Assembly (NCBI GenBank): GCA_028456385.1
Contig: JALNQF010000075.1
Location: forward strand, 124,001 to 188,000
Source of the DNA: Ophiosphaerella korrae
Taxonomy: Eukaryota > Ascomycota > Dothideomycetes > Pleosporales > Phaeosphaeriaceae
Reading direction: 5' to 3'
Length of the DNA stretch: 64,000 nt
A program made the translations under genes and the position numbers. The notes under the pieces are model-generated. The model worked only from the letters and a program-made list of their open reading frames with translations. It was not told the origin of the DNA and searched no databases. Shown in pieces: positions 36,191 to 50,337 of the stretch (position 1 is the stretch's first letter; the number at the start of each line of letters is the position of its first letter).

Positions 36191-39100
36191 TTATAAAAAA
36201 AGGTATATACTAAAGAAAAAGAGTATAATTAATAATTAATAGTAGAGCTACAAGAAACTTTATATTAAAGAAGTTTATAGAAATATAAAGAATAGAATAT
36301 ATAATAAAGAAATACCCTTAATAATTAAAAATAATTAAAAGAAAACTATTCTAGGAACTAATATAGTTTAAAATAGTACTTTTAATACTAAGATTAGAAG
36401 AACTAGAAATTAAGAATATAGTTATAGATATAATAATAATTAATAATAAGTAAGATATAATACTAGGTATACTATAGTTATAAATAATAAACTTATATAT
36501 TAATTAGAGAATAAGATAAATTAGCTATAGTAAAATAGAGACGTTAAAAGCTAATATAAGTACTTATAAAGGAGAATTCCCTAAAGAATATAAGAAATAG
36601 GAGAAATAGCTTATAGAGCTAGAAGATTACCTTTTAGAATACTAACTATAAGACTTAGCGATAGAACTAGAAGAAAGTAAAAATATAAGATAGAGCCTAG
36701 TCTACTAAAAAATAGAAGAAGAATCTAAAATTAAGTAAACGTTTATCTAAAACGCAATAAAGAAAGGATAGATAAGAGAGTCTAAATCTTTAGTAGCGTA
36801 TAGACTAATATTTATAGATAAAAAGAGAATAAGTAATAAGAGACCCTATATAGATTTTAGGAAAACTAACGCAATTACTAATAAGAACTAGTACCTACTA
36901 CTATAAATAGATAGAATATAAGATAGACTATAAAGAATAAAAATCTTTATAAAACTAGATATTTAAAACGCTTACTATTAGATTAGAATTAAAGAAGGTA
37001 ATAAATAGAAAATAGCGTTTAGAATATAGTATAGACTATATAAATACTTAGTTATACTATTTAGCTTAATAAACGCACTAGTAGTATTCTAAGAAAGAAT
37101 TAATATAGTACTAAGAGAGTACTTAGATATATTTATATTTATATACTTAGACAATATCTTTATATTCTTAGAAATAGAAGAAGAACACGTATAATATATA
37201 TATAAGGTACTAGAGAAACTAGTAGAAAATAAACTATTTCTTAAAATAAGAAAATGCGAGTTCTATATAAAAAGAATAGATTTCCTTAGGTTTATTATTA
37301 AACTAGGAAAAATTAGTATTAATCTAGAAAAGATTAGATTAATTAACAAATAGCTAATACTAAGAAATCTAAAAGAAGTATAATAATTTTATAGGCTAGC
37401 TAACTTTTATAGAAAGTTAATAGTAAGATAGTCTAAAGATATAGAACTAATAACTAGACTTATAAAGAAAGATATACTATTTAAATAAATAAAGGAATAT
37501 AATAAAGTATTTAAAAAGATTAAGAAGAAATTTATAGAAAACTTAGTTATTAGAATATATAACCTAGACCTACTAGTAATAGTAAAAATAGATATATCTA
37601 ACTTAGTCTATAGAATAGTACTAATATAGGAAGATCTAGAGACTAGAAAAGAATACTTAGTTAAATACTTCTTTAAGAAAATAAAGATAGTAAAACTTAA
37701 CTACTTAATCTATAATAAGGAGATACTAGTAATCTATAAAGTATTTAAATAATAGAGAGTATACTTATAAAAAGTAAAGTATTAGATAAAAGTCTATATA
37801 GACTATAAGAATCTTATAGGATTTATAATAAATAAAGAACTATTATAACGCTATATAAGATAGTAGGAATTCTTATTAATATTTAATATAGAAATTATAT
37901 ATATAAAAGAGAAAGATAATTAATTTATAGATACTTTTAGTAAAAGACTAGACTTACAAGAAGAAGTAAGTACTACTAGTATAGTTCTAATTAAGAATAA
38001 AGAAGGATATTTAATTCTAAATATACTTAAGATAGCTATAATACTTAAAAGAACGAGTAGCGAACTAGATAAATAGATTTAGAAAATAACGTAGAAAATA
38101 TCTAAAGAAATAGAAAAACTAGAAATCTAAGAAGGAATTATACGAGCTTATAGAAGAATATATATTCTAAGTAAGATATAAAGAGAATTTATAAGATAAT
38201 TCTATAAATTACTAGTATATAGTTACTAAAGAATTAATAAAATATTAGATAGACTACTACAAGACTATTATATTTTAAAAGTAAAGTAACTAGTAATAGA
38301 AGTACTAAGAGACTATATAGAATACTATAGAAATAAGTATAATAAGTATACACTATATAGAATACTATAACTAGTAGAAATACTAGAATAACTATAAAGA
38401 GTTATTATAATAAACTTTATTACAAAGTTACTTAAGTCTAAAGACTTAGTATTAGGAGTTAAATATAATAGAATCCTAATAATAGTAAATAAGTTAATAA
38501 AGTATATATACTTCTAACTATATAAAGAGAGAAGTAGGATAGAAGTTACTATATATTAGGTTTTAGGAACTATAATTAGTTAATATAGACTACTAGATAA
38601 GATTATTATAGATAGAGATGTACGATTTATATTAAAACTATAGAGAACAATAATAGTATAACTAGGAATATAATACGTAATATCTATAGTATATTATCTA
38701 TAAATAGATAGATAATTAGAATAAATAAATTAGATAGTAGAGTAATACTTAAGATACTACCTTAACTATAACTAGAATAATTAGGTATAGTTACTACTTA
38801 TAGTATAGTTAGTATACAATAGCGTAAAGAATATAGTAATAAGAGTATTACTTTTTTTTATAAACTATAGATTTAAGCCTAACGTATACTAGATACTAAG
38901 AGATTAGATATCTTAGTCTTTAAGAGGAGAAAACTTCGCTAATAGACTTAAAGATATATACAATTAACTAAAATAGGATATAGAATTTCTATAGGATTAG
39001 ATAACAAAGTACTATAATAAGAAGTATAAGGAGGGACCCTAATTTAAAAAAAGAAAAAAAGTATAGCTAGTATAAAAGAATATTAAGAGTAAACGCCTAA

Positions 39101-39490
39101 GTTTAAAATTAGACTATATTAAGATAAGACTATATAAAATTAAGAAAGAAGTTATACTAGTTATATTTAGATTAAAGCTACTAAACAAGATAAAGATATA
39201 CTTAATATTTTATATAGCTCTACTAAAACAAGTACTATAAAATATAGAACTACTAGTATATAAAGTAGATACGTATAGAGAATAAAAAGAATAAGAAGTT
39301 AAAAAAATCCTATAATACTAGTTCTATAATAGAAGAAACTACTACTTAGTAAAATAGATAGGTATAAATAAAAAAAGATAACTATAAAAAAAATATAAGA
39401 ACTAGAAGATAATTTTAATTACTCTAAGAAATTAGAAGAGTTCTAAAATTAAAACCCTCTAGAACGCTTAGTAGTAAACTAAGAGAACTA
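36191..39490 (+). pseudogene. pol: Element G pol remnant: protease, RT, RNase H, integrase, chromodomain
   Basis: Protease motif near 36,235-36,265 (INSRATRNF), RT 36,790-37,400 with YLDN near 37,142-37,157, RNase H 37,560-37,960, integrase 38,210-38,930 (first Asp changed, IINFITKL near 38,410), chromodomain 39,310-39,440. TAA/TAG stops throughout. Positions come from comparison with D. Confidence 0.8.
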
Positions 39491-40126
39491 ATATTACTAA
39501 TAATAGATAGAGAGACAATAGAGATATTTAGTATAGGACCTACTATAGTAATATTAAACGCTTTATCTAAGTCTAGCTTAGCTTCTAAAACTACTAACTA
39601 CTTAGCTAATTTCTTATTATTTAAGGCCTTTATCTTATAAAGATAAGAAAAACAAGCCTAATTCTTTACTAGCTTACTCTAAGTAAGCTCCTAGATACAC
39701 TTATACTTAGCTTTAGCTTCTATAATTTAAGATAGTAATTTCTCTTAAGTCTAGTTAATAGCTTTCCCTATTATTATTAAGCCTAGACGTAAGAATAAGT
39801 ATAATAAACTTATACTTAGAAAGAGAAATACTAGATACGTTATAAAAACTATATATATTTATATAAATATACGCCTTATAAGCTCTACTATTATTTATAG
39901 AAATAATATAAAGAAGAGACTTAGGGTTTAACTTAAGAAAAGTATAATAAGAGTAAGGAAATATTTTAACACTATTACGTAATACGTAATTAGTAAGAAG
40001 GTAGTAATAACGTATAGATAAAATAAGTATAAGAGAAGATAAAGAACTCTATATTAATAAAGAAACTAAACTAATAACTTTAGCTCTAGAGTAGAAAAAC
40101 TAGGACTTACCTAAGAAGAGAGATAG
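39491..40126 (-). pseudogene. Antisense accessory ORF region of element G
   Basis: As in D and A, between the chromodomain and the 3' LTR, reading on the strand opposite to pol. Heavily mutated; unknown function. Confidence 0.45.
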
Positions 40127-40553
40127 TATTATAGGTGTAATAGAAGAAATTAAGATAGAACTAATTAGTCCTAATCTAAGTACTAACAAAGTATAAGATA
40201 AGTAAAGTAATAACTTTAATTAGGAGACTATATATAACTAAGATACCTAGGTTAATCTATAATCTATAGATTCTTAGTATTAATAGATTATAGATTAAAG
40301 TAATCTATAATCTACTAATCTTAGTAACTATAGATTATAGATTATAATAAGTATATAGTTAGTAGGATATATATTATTAAGATAGTATTAGTAATTTAAT
40401 CCTTTAACTATAGAATACTAGTATAAGATAGTTACAAAATATTTTCTACTATTTATAGTTATTATAAATCCTAATATAAGCTTTTACTATTAACTCTTAA
40501 TCTACTAACTTCTATTATAAGTACTTATAGTTAATAATAGGTAGCCTATTATA
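40127..40553 (+). repeat. 3' LTR of element G
   Basis: 427 bp, TATTATAGGTGTAAT...GGTAGCCTATTATA, followed by the TSD TATAG. Confidence 0.92.
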
Positions 40554-41170
40554 TATAGAGTTCTTTATCCTCTCTTATACCTATTTTATCTATACGTTAT
40601 TACTACCTTCTTACTAATTACGTATTACGTAATAGTATTAAAATATTTCTTTACTCTTATTATACTTCTCTTAAGTTAAACTTTAAGTTTTTTCTTTATA
40701 TTATTTCTATAAATAATAGTAGAGCTTATAAAGTATATATTTATATAAATATATATAGTTCTTATAACGTATCTAGTATTTCTCTTTCTAAGTATAAGTT
40801 TATTATACTTATCTTTACGTCTAGGCTTAATAATAATAGAAAAAGCTATTAACTAGACTTAAGAGAAATTACTATCTTAAATTATAGAGGCTAAAGCTAA
40901 GCGTAAGCGTATCTAAGAGCTTACTTAGAGTAAGCTAGTAGAGAATTAAGCTCGTCTCTCTTATTTTTATAAGATAAAGGCCTTAAATAATAAAAAATTA
41001 GCTAAGTAGTTAGTAGCTCTAGAAGCTAAGCTAGACTTAGATAAGGCGTTTAATATTACTATAGTAGGTCTTATACTAAACGTCTCTATTATCTCTCTAT
41101 CTATTATTAGTAATATTAGTTCTCTTAGTTTACTACTAGGCGTTCTAGAAAGTTTTAATTTTAGAACTCT

Positions 41171-41435
41171 TCTAATTTCTTAGAGTAATTAAAATTATCT
41201 TCTAGTTCCTATATTTTTTTTTATAGTTGTCTTTTTTTATTTACGCCTATCTATTTTACTAAGTAGTAGTTTCTTCTATTATAGAACTAGTATTATAAGA
41301 TTTTTTTAACTTCTTATTCTTCTTATTCTCTATACGTATCTACTTTATATACTAGTAGTTCTATATTTTATAGTACTATCTTAAGTAGTACTATATAGAA
41401 AGTTAAGTATATCTTTATTTTATTTAGTAGCTTTA
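41171..41435 (-). pseudogene. pol: Element H pol remnant, chromodomain end
   Basis: Minus-strand chromodomain and the end of pol, matching F at 29,280-29,545. Interrupted by S2 at 41,436; a 47-bp fragment (41,719-41,765) follows S2 and is then interrupted by element I. Confidence 0.7.
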
Positions 41436-41713
41436 TATTAAGAAGTAGCTAGAAGATAATAGTACTTACTATAAGCTATAAGAGATAGTAAAAAGATAAT
41501 AGATAGTATTTAATAGTACTACTAGTATCTAAGAGAGAATAATACTTACTTTACTCTCTTTATAAGTATAGAGCCTTTTATATACCTATATAGTATACTA
41601 GCTTTACTTTAAATTATAACTATATAATATTATAATCTTTAGTATATTAGCTTTACCTCTAACTTAAACTAGAGTTTATAAGAGTCTTAAGTATTTAATA
41701 AACTTTTATTATA
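41436..41713. mobile_element. S2: solo LTR-like insertion in H (TSD CTTTA)
   Basis: 278 bp that is absent from the homologous place in F (29,545-29,560), flanked by CTTTA at 41,431-41,435 and 41,714-41,718. The ends are TATTAAGAAG and TTTTATTATA, compatible with TG...CA after RIP. It has no coding capacity and is not related to the other LTRs here as far as I can see. A TATA-like CTCTTTATAAGTATAGAG lies at about 41,556-41,573. The precise excision point in the host supports an insertion; the LTR identity is inferred from the ends and the 5-bp TSD. Confidence 0.7.
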
Positions 41714-41765
41714 CTTTAGTTTATATATAACTAGTATAACTTTTTTCTTAATTTTATATAGTCTT

Positions 41766-42046
41766 TATAAGAAAGTAATCTCTTATATTTTTTATTTTTA
41801 TACTAATATTAGTAAATTTATAACTTACTAATATTATAAACTTACTAATATTATAAACTTACTAATATATTAGTAAGTTTATAACTTACTAATATTTAAC
41901 TACTTTTCTACTTTTAGTTAGCGCTTAGTAAGCTACTAAGTATATATACTTAGTACTTACTTAGATAGCTTTATTTACTATTTACTCTTTTTAGTTAATT
42001 ATTAAAACTACTTTATTAAGTTATCTTATATAAAGTCTACTTTATA
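41766..42046 (+). repeat. 5' LTR of element I
   Basis: 281 bp, 61 bp longer than the 3' LTR because a palindromic unit (TTACTAATATTATAAAC and its inverse AGTAAGTTTATAA) is repeated at 41,815-41,895. The second part, CTACTTTTCTACTTTTAGTTAG to GTCTACTTTATA, is shared with the 3' LTR and with E. Confidence 0.85.
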
Positions 42047-45000
42047 TAATAGTAGATCTCTATAAATATTTTACTTTTATAAGCTTCTCTATAACTTAGA
42101 ACTATACTAGTAGCTTTTTTACTTATACTAGAGTTACTATAAAATAGCTAATTATAGCTAACTCTTAATTAAGCTTAGCTAGCTAAAAAGAACTATACTA
42201 CTAAGAATTAGATCTTACCTTAGCTATAGCGCACTAAGTAGCTCCTTAAGTTTACTATATTATAGTTCTAGTTAAAGTTTCTAGTACTCTCTTTTTACTA
42301 GTACTAGTACTAACGTTCTAGAAAAAAATATATACTAAAGAAAAGTAGTTTAACTACTTTATAAGTTATAAAGCTTTAGCTTATACTTACTATATATACT
42401 TAAGTAAGAGCGTACTTATACTAGGTATTAAACTTAGGTAGTAGTACTAAAAAAAGAAAAGACCCCTAAACCTATATAAATTACTAGTACTTAATTTATA
42501 AGAACTAAGTAATAAAGTACTTTAGACCTTACTAAAACCTTTACTAGCTAGCGCTAAAGTTTTAAATCTTTATAAACTAATAGCTAAATATACTAATATA
42601 GTATATAACTACTATAACTTAGCTTATTATACTATAACTTAGTTATATAAAAAATCTTCTATCTCCTTAAAAGCTAGCTTCTTAAACTAAAATAATACTA
42701 GCTTATAACTTCTTTATTACTTAAACTAAGTATACTTATAAGATAAAGATATACTATAAATAGTAGACTATAAATCTACTAAAAAACTAAGAGAATACTC
42801 TAGAGCTACTATACTATAAAAAATCTATAAAATATATACTAAAACTAAGTTTCTAGAAAAATAGACTTAAAAACTTACTATACTAACTACTTTAATAAAA
42901 AAAGTACTAAGTAACTTCTAATAATATTTTAAGACCTTCTTATAAAAAAATAAAAGAAAATAAGTAATAGACTCTAAATCTTTTATTTAGCTAAAACTAC
43001 TTAGTAAACTTAATTTCTAACCTAATATAATTCCCTAATAAGTACTAGGTACTTTTCTAGCTAATAGCTCTATAATAAACTTAGCTACTCTTAACTAACT
43101 TATTATAGAAGAATTTAACTTAGATATAGACCTTACCTCTTTTAACTAAAGTAACCTCTTAAGGTATAGACTAGTTACTAAAGTCTCTTTTAATAACTAA
43201 ACTATATTAAATAACTTAATTAATAATACCTAACTAAACGTTAGCTAAGTATTATTACTTTAGCCTATACCTAAGCTTAAGAACTTAGAAGAGCTAAGAA
43301 ATAACTTACTATTAAATACTATAATTAATAAAGACCTACTACTAAGAATAGTCTTTATATTTTAAGATAAACTTAAGAAATTACTTACTAAGTTTACTAA
43401 GCTCTAACCCTTATTTTATACTCTATTACTAACTTTATACTAAGAAATTAAAGATAATAAACTTAGTAATTACTTATTTCTTAGAGAATTTACTTTAGCT
43501 AAAATAGTATTATACCTAGTAGTTATAAATACGTAAATATAAGATATAATTAATATAGTAAATAAATAAAACTAGAGGCTTATAGCTAGAGTAAGTAAAT
43601 TAGATAAATAACTCTCTTAATAAAATAACTAATTAGCTTAACTCTAAGAATACTTAGTATAATTACTACTAGACTATAACTATATTATAGAGTAATATAA
43701 TACTTTAAGTTAAAGAGATACTTAGTATAAAGCTTTATAAAAAGAAGCTATAGTAAAATATAACTACTTATATAAAGTAGTAATCTACTAAGAAGACCTA
43801 ATAGCTAAATAAACTAAGCTAAAAACTTTTAACTTTAATATACTAGTATAGAAAGATATAAAACTACTTTATACTAAGATCTTACTATAAAGCTAGTAAC
43901 TTAGCTTCTTTAAAAGAGAGTTTAAACTCTAAGTACTAGTAGTAGGCTACTATATCTTTAATAAAGAAGAGTTTACTTTAACTCTTTTCTTAACTAGTAT
44001 TTAAGAGCTAGTCTTTAATTTTTACTAGTATAAAGAATAAAGAGACTACTTTATAAAACTTCTATAATTTTTAGGTATAAGATACTATATAAATATTATA
44101 TCTTTTATTTAGTTTATATATAATTACTTTATTACTAATAGAAAAAAAAATATTAGCTTATAAACTTAAGCTAACGTTATTATATACTACTATATAGAAT
44201 TAGCTTACTTATACTTTACTATTCTAAATAGTATTATATACTTATACTAAGAAGAATTTATATATTTCTTTATACTTTTCTACTAATTTAGTAATATAGA
44301 TATAGTAAGATTAAGAGAAGTATATTATAAAACTTTAGAAATAGCTAAATTTAGACTAGACTAACTAATCTATAAAACTACCTAGTTAGTATAAGCTAAA
44401 TTCCTCTCTAAATTTAATAATATTAGCTTTAAACTATAATAAAATATATAGCTATAACTTTAGCTTAAAAAAGCTACTAGTACTACTTCTAGTATTTATA
44501 ATAGCCCTACTAATTTTTAAAAGATAATCTTAATATTAGAAAATAAAGTAAATATTTATAACTTAAATATAGACTCTAAGTAAACCTAGCTTTATACCCT
44601 AGCGCCTATAAGAGCTAAACTAAGAGTATAGATATAAAACTTTAAGGAAGAACTAGCTATAACTTTATAGGAACTAAAATACTATTAACTATAACTAGAA
44701 GGTATATTTAGAGAAATATACTTAACTAGTAAAAAGGCTACCTTAATTAAAACTAAGAACTTTAAAATAATTTCTTACTAGAGCTATAAAAAGATAGGCG
44801 TTAAGAAGCTAGACTATACTATTTATAAATAAATAAAAGCTACTAAATCTAAAATACTTACTAATACTATAAACTACTATATAGCTACTTATATAGTAAT
44901 AGACTTTAAAATAGATATAGAAATAGAAGACTAATTCTTTAAATATAACCTCTAACTAGATATAGAGCTAGAACTAGAGTCTAAGTTAGACTAGGATTTA

Positions 45001-46080
45001 GAAAATAATATTCTCTAAGCTTAAAGCTTTAACCTAAAGATTATATAAACTAAAAGAGTATAATTTACTACTAAAGTATAATTTCTAGTATAGCTATATC
45101 TTATATACTTACTTATAAAATATAGATAGTCTAGTATAAGAAACTACTAACTAACTTAATAGGAGTTAAGCTAAACTAATTTTTATTTACTAGCTTCTTA
45201 AGTAAAGACCTAATAGTACTTTATACTACTAGAACTCTAGCTAATAATAGAGCTAATATAAACTTTATTTACTAAAAATTTACCTAGAAGACTATAAAAT
45301 TATAAACTATCTAGCTACTTTAACTTATTATCTATAAAGGATATAATAGTTCTTTATCTAAGTCTATTATATATTAGGTTAAGTTCTACTTATAAGTAGG
45401 TATATATATTAAATATACCTCTACTTATATTATTAAAAATATAAGCTAATTTAACTTTATTCTAAGATTTTTATAGTATAAAGCTTACGCTATTAAACTT
45501 AACTACTATAATAAAATATTATTATTCTCTAATATTTACTACTAATAGTACTACTAGATAACTAATAAAATCTCTTTAGTAGTATACTATAGTATACTTA
45601 GATATTACCTTACTATAGCTTTAAAGAAGCTAGTACTTAAACTATTATCTACTCTTATAAAGCTTTTAGGTAAGTACTCTAATAAGTATAAATAGAACTT
45701 ATTAATAGATATTTAAACTATTAGTTATTATATAATTAAGGCCTTTACTAGAAGAAGTAGATATATACTTATAGTACTTACTTTAAATAAAATACTACTA
45801 CTAGTATACTACTATAAAGTAGCTAAAAAAGTAAACTACGTATAATTTTATAAACTACTAGCTATATTAGAGCTTAAAGATATCTTATCTATAGAACTAC
45901 TCTAACTATATTAAGACTTAATACTCTATTTTAATAAAAAAGCTACTAAAGAACTTTTTCTTTATAAGTTATATAACCTAGAAATTACTTTTAAGCTTAG
46001 TATAAAAATCCTAGACGCTAAACCTTACCTTTTTACTAGAAAATAAGATAAAGTAATCTAGAAATATATTTAAGAAATAG
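42047..46080 (+). pseudogene. gag: Element I gag/protease remnant
   Basis: Long degenerate region before RT. With TAA/TAG read as Gln it gives protein-like stretches. One around 43,590-43,810 is rich in Leu/Gln/Lys with heptad-like spacing (KQLSQQNNQLAQLQEYL), as in a coiled coil of a Gag. A segment near 43,050-43,090 (GTFLANSSIINLATLN) could be a protease active-site remnant, but its distance to RT (3 kb) is long, so this is uncertain. The bases after the LTR, TAATAGTAGATCTC, should include the primer-binding site; the tRNA is not identified. No zinc knuckle was recognised. Confidence 0.55.
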
Positions 46081-49000
46081 AAGGTAAGGGCTTTATTAGT
46101 AAATATAGCTCCTTAGCTAAGAATAACCTACTAATTATAGCTAAACTAGATAGTAGCTTATAAGTTTAGGTAGACTACTATAAGCTAAACAAATCTACTA
46201 TTAAAGACTAGTACTCTATTCTATTCTTTAAGGAAATACTAGCTTACTTAAATAAAGTAAAGATTTTCTCTAAATTTAACGTAATATACACCTTTTACTA
46301 CTTATATATTACTTTAAATTTAGAATAGCTAACTACTTTTATTACTTACTTTAGTATATATACTTATAAGGTAGTACCCTTTAGCTTTACTAATATACTA
46401 GCTACCTTCTAGCGTACTATTAACTTAGCCTTACTAGAATATTTAGATAACTTCTATACTATATATATAGATAATATCTTAGTATACTCTAATAATAAAA
46501 TAGACTATATCTAGTATATTTATAAAGTACTTATATAACTAAAAAAGTAAGGCTTCTATATAGACTCTAAAAAATCTAGCTTTTATACTACTTTAGTTAA
46601 GTTTTTAAGTATAATTATCTCTAATAAAGAAATTATAATAGATCTCTTTAAAGATAAAGCTATCTAAGAGTAAGAAATACTAAAGACTACTAAAGAAGTC
46701 TTAGCCTTTCTAAGCTATACTAGATTTTTCTAGTACTTTATTAAAGATTACTTAAGCTTTACCTTACTACTTACTAAGTTAATTAAGTCTAAGGTTATTA
46801 CTAAACTTACTAATAGAAATAAGCTACTTTTTTAAAAAACTTAGTATAAGCCTTTTATAATTACCTAAGAATATATAAATACTTTTAATAAACTAAAAGC
46901 TACTTTCTAGCTAGAAGTAGTTTTACTTTACTTTAACTCTTTAAAACTAATCTATATCTAAACTAATACTTTAGAGTAGGCCTTAGGTAGAGTAATAAGC
47001 TAACTAAACTAAGATAAAATCTAATAGCTAGTTAGCTTCTTTTTAAAAAAATATACCTTAGTAGAATATAATTATAATATTTATAACCTAGAACTTATAG
47101 CTATAATCTAAGTATTTAAAGAGTAAGAACTAGAGCTTATAAGTAGTTTATATATAATCTATATTATAATAGACTACTATAATTTAGAAACTTTTATAAT
47201 AACTAAAAAGCTTAATTACTACTAGGCTTACTAGTTATTATTTCTATTTTAATTTAACTTCTATATTAAATACAAATTAAGTAATATAAATAAGGTTATA
47301 GACGCCTTAAGCTACTAACTATAGGATTACTCTATAGATAATTCTAATCTATAAGTATTAAGAGCTAACTAAATTATCTTAAGCTCTTAAGTCTTAGCCC
47401 TAAGCGTAAAACCTATACTAGATATAGTAATTTACGCTCTAAGCCTTATAGACCTATAAAAGCTAGATAGATTTATATTAGAATAAGCTACTATAGTATA
47501 TACTTACTTTTACTATATTATAGAAATAAAACCTAAATTAGTAAACTTACTAGAAGATTTTCTACTACTCTATAATAGAGAACTAGACCTAGAACTTTTA
47601 CTATATATTATTAACTTACGCCTAATAGAAGAATTACTAGATATAGCGTACTTAGAAGACTATATAGCCTAAGCTATATTTACTACTATAGATAGTAGAT
47701 AATAAAAACTATTAAAAGCCTTTTATAAAGTAAGATACTACTTCTTATATACTAATATTAGCTCTACTAGATTAAAGAAAGAAAAGTACTTTTAAGTTAA
47801 TAAAACGCGTCTATATATTCTCTTAAATACTTATCTATACTACTAAATCTTTAATTTATACTATAACTATTAGTTAGTAAGCTATAAAAAACTTTATAGT
47901 ATACTATATTTAATATATAAGTACTATTATTAGCCTAAAATACTCTAAGCTATTAAGTAATTTTATAATATATACTTAATCTACTACTATATAAAAAGCT
48001 TATAAGATAGTAAACTTAGTTACTTTTAACTTATACTAATTCTTTATATACCTTAGACTAATATCTTAGTAGACTATATTTAAGCCTTACTAGCTAGTAA
48101 AAATAGTAGATAGATTTATAAATATATTTTAGTAATATACTACTACTTTATAAAATAATACTATTTTTTCTCTTATAAGTCTCTAAAACCTAAAGAAGCT
48201 AGCTAATATTTTATATCTATTTTTAAGCTTTATAGAGTTCTAATAAATATTATATCTAATAAAGAGATAACTTTTATTAGCTAATTCTAGCGCTATATAT
48301 ATAAACGCCTCTATATTACGTAAAATCTTTTAACTACTTACTACTTAGAAACTAATAGCTAAACTAAGTAAGTAAATTAAGCTCTAGAAATCTTTCTAAA
48401 GTAATATATTAACTATACGTAAAATAACTAAGTAGCTTAGCTATATATAGCTAAGTTCTAAGTAAATAATACTATTAATATATCTATTAAGATAACTTTA
48501 TTTCTTATAGATCTAGGGTATTACTTCTATAGTAGTATATACCCTAGTAAAAATAATAAAGACTAACTAAACCTAGCCTAATATAACTAACGTATATAAG
48601 CTAATAAGCTACTTAATACTTATAGTAACCTAGTAGCTTACTTTAAAGAAAAAATACTCTAAGTATAATAAAAGTAAGTAGCTTAAGCTAATACTTTTTA
48701 CTAAAGTAAACTAGTATATAAAGTTAGTAACTAAGCTTATATTAGTATAGCTAATTAAAAAACTACTTACTTAATCCTAAAATTAAACTACTAATAAGTA
48801 GGCTTATACTCTATTAAGAGAGTTATCTATAATAGTAAAGTATATAAGCTAGTACTACTTTAAGAAATACTAAGTAAAGGCGTATTCTTAGTCTTTTCTC
48901 TAAAACTCTTACGCTCTAGAGACTAAAAGCTCTTACTAGATTAAGACTTACTATAGCTAATTCCTATTATTATTACTAATAAAGAAACTAGTAGTATATA

Positions 49001-49240
49001 TAAAGAATACTTAGTAGAAGCTATCTTAGATATTATTACAAGATATAAGCTTAGGAATAAGTAGGAGATAATTATTAATTAAAGAGCTATCTAAGCTAAG
49101 CTACTTATATATAGTAGAGTAGCTTAAATAGCTTATATAGCTTACTTACTACTATAAGTTTACTTAAATTATATAGAGTAAAGCTCTAACTTATAATAGA
49201 TATATACTTTAAAGAGTATAGAAAATATATAAAATAGTAC
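46081..49240 (+). pseudogene. pol: Element I pol remnant: RT, RNase H, integrase
   Basis: RT at about 46,090-46,640 reads KIFSKFNVIYTFYYL, ITYFSIYTYKVVPFSF and the catalytic box YTIYIDNILVYS (46,453-46,488). RNase H follows at about 46,900-47,310 (ALGRVIS; VIDALS at the end). Integrase is at about 47,790-48,560, with the core D region ILVDYI and IISNKEITFIS (S-D-x-x-x-F changed). A C-terminal segment near 48,990-49,060 (KEYLVEAILDI) may be a chromodomain. Stops are TAA/TAG only. This order is that of Ty3/Gypsy. RT is clearly distinct in sequence from family 1. Confidence 0.75.
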
Positions 49241-50337
49241 TACTTAGTTTACTAAACTAGCTATAATAAACCTATATAAGAGCTAGTAAAAAAATTTATA
49301 AAATATAAAGCTACTTTTAACTTTTACTAGAACTACTTAGAAAAAGCTAAACTACTAACTCTATATATACCTAAAAAATAGAGCTTTAGTAAAGATATAA
49401 CTTATTAGAGTACTTTAGCTTACTAATAGGTATAAAAAAGCTCTTCTAAGGCGTAATTACTACTTTTAGCCTTTACTAGAACTACTTAGATAAGCCTAAA
49501 ACTATTAATAGGTGTAAAAAAGCTTTCTATAAAGCGTAATTACTACTTTTAACTTTTACTAGAACTACTTAAAAAAGCTTAAAATACTAACTATATACTT
49601 AAAATAAAGCTTTAATAAAGACGTAACCTAGTAAAGTACTCTAGCTATTAGTAGGTATAAAAAGAGCCTCTAAAGTATAATTAAAAAACTATACTACTAG
49701 CTAAAGCTAAATTATAGCGTAAAAAATAGTAGAAGTAGTTTACTTTAGCTAGTAAGTATAAAACTTGTTTTAGGTTAGAGTTTACTTTTACTACTATAGC
49801 TATAACTACTATACTCCTTTATAACTAGTTATATATAGGTCTAGTTTACTATTATAGAATTTATAACTAGCTACTAAATTCTTAGCTAAAGTAGCTTTAT
49901 ACTAACTACCTCTTAATACTTATAAATATTAGGCTTACTAGGTCTTTTATATTAATAAACCTACTTATTATAAAGCTTATATCTATAGTAAGTACTTATA
50001 TAGAGATCTAACGCTATTAAGTTACTTAGTAGTATTAACTTTACTTTCCTTTATACTATATATAAATACTTTTAGGTTTAATTTTATTAGTATAGAGTAA
50101 AAGTAGTAGAAAAGAGTTTATAGTTAATATATTTTATATATAGAAGTTATATAGGTTTTAATTTTATACTAAAATTAGTAAAAACTTTAGCTCTATACTA
50201 TATAAATAACGATTTTAACTTTAAAAATAGTTAACTTCTTTAACTCTAGCTACTACTACTACTACTTAATAAGTATTATTAGTTAATTAGAGCCCTTTTT
50301 AAGCTCTAGGAATTTACTTTTTAAAAAGAAAAAGATA
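49241..50337 (+). repeat. 3' noncoding region of element I with three internal repeats
   Basis: No reading frame seen. Units starting near 49,310, 49,457 and 49,542 each carry TACTTTTAACTTTTACTAGA, then ACTACTT, then a GGTATAAAAAAGCTCT-type segment and AAAGCGTAATT. E has the same units at about 24,915-25,320. The rest, up to the LTR, is AT-rich with no recognised feature. Confidence 0.65.

Larger units (their letters stand above)
33530..40553 (+). mobile_element. Element G: complete Ty3/Gypsy family 1 element in H (TSD TATAG)
   Basis: 7,024 bp with two 427-bp LTRs, flanked by TATAG at 33,525-33,529 and 40,554-40,558. Internal order as in D. It is inserted, in opposite orientation, into the antisense ORF of H, a member of the same LTR subfamily. 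RIP level is intermediate: more TA than D, less than A. Confidence 0.93.
33452..41170 (+). pseudogene. Antisense accessory ORF of element H, split by element G
   Basis: Two pieces, 33,452-33,529 and 40,559-41,170, join when G is removed: TTTGTTAATATAG|AGTTCTTTATCC. The region near 40,900-41,060 reads EAKAKRKRI-like, then KIKALNNKKLAK, VALEAKLDLDK on the plus strand, the same protein-like segment as D. It is one of the better-preserved copies of this unknown frame. Confidence 0.5.
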
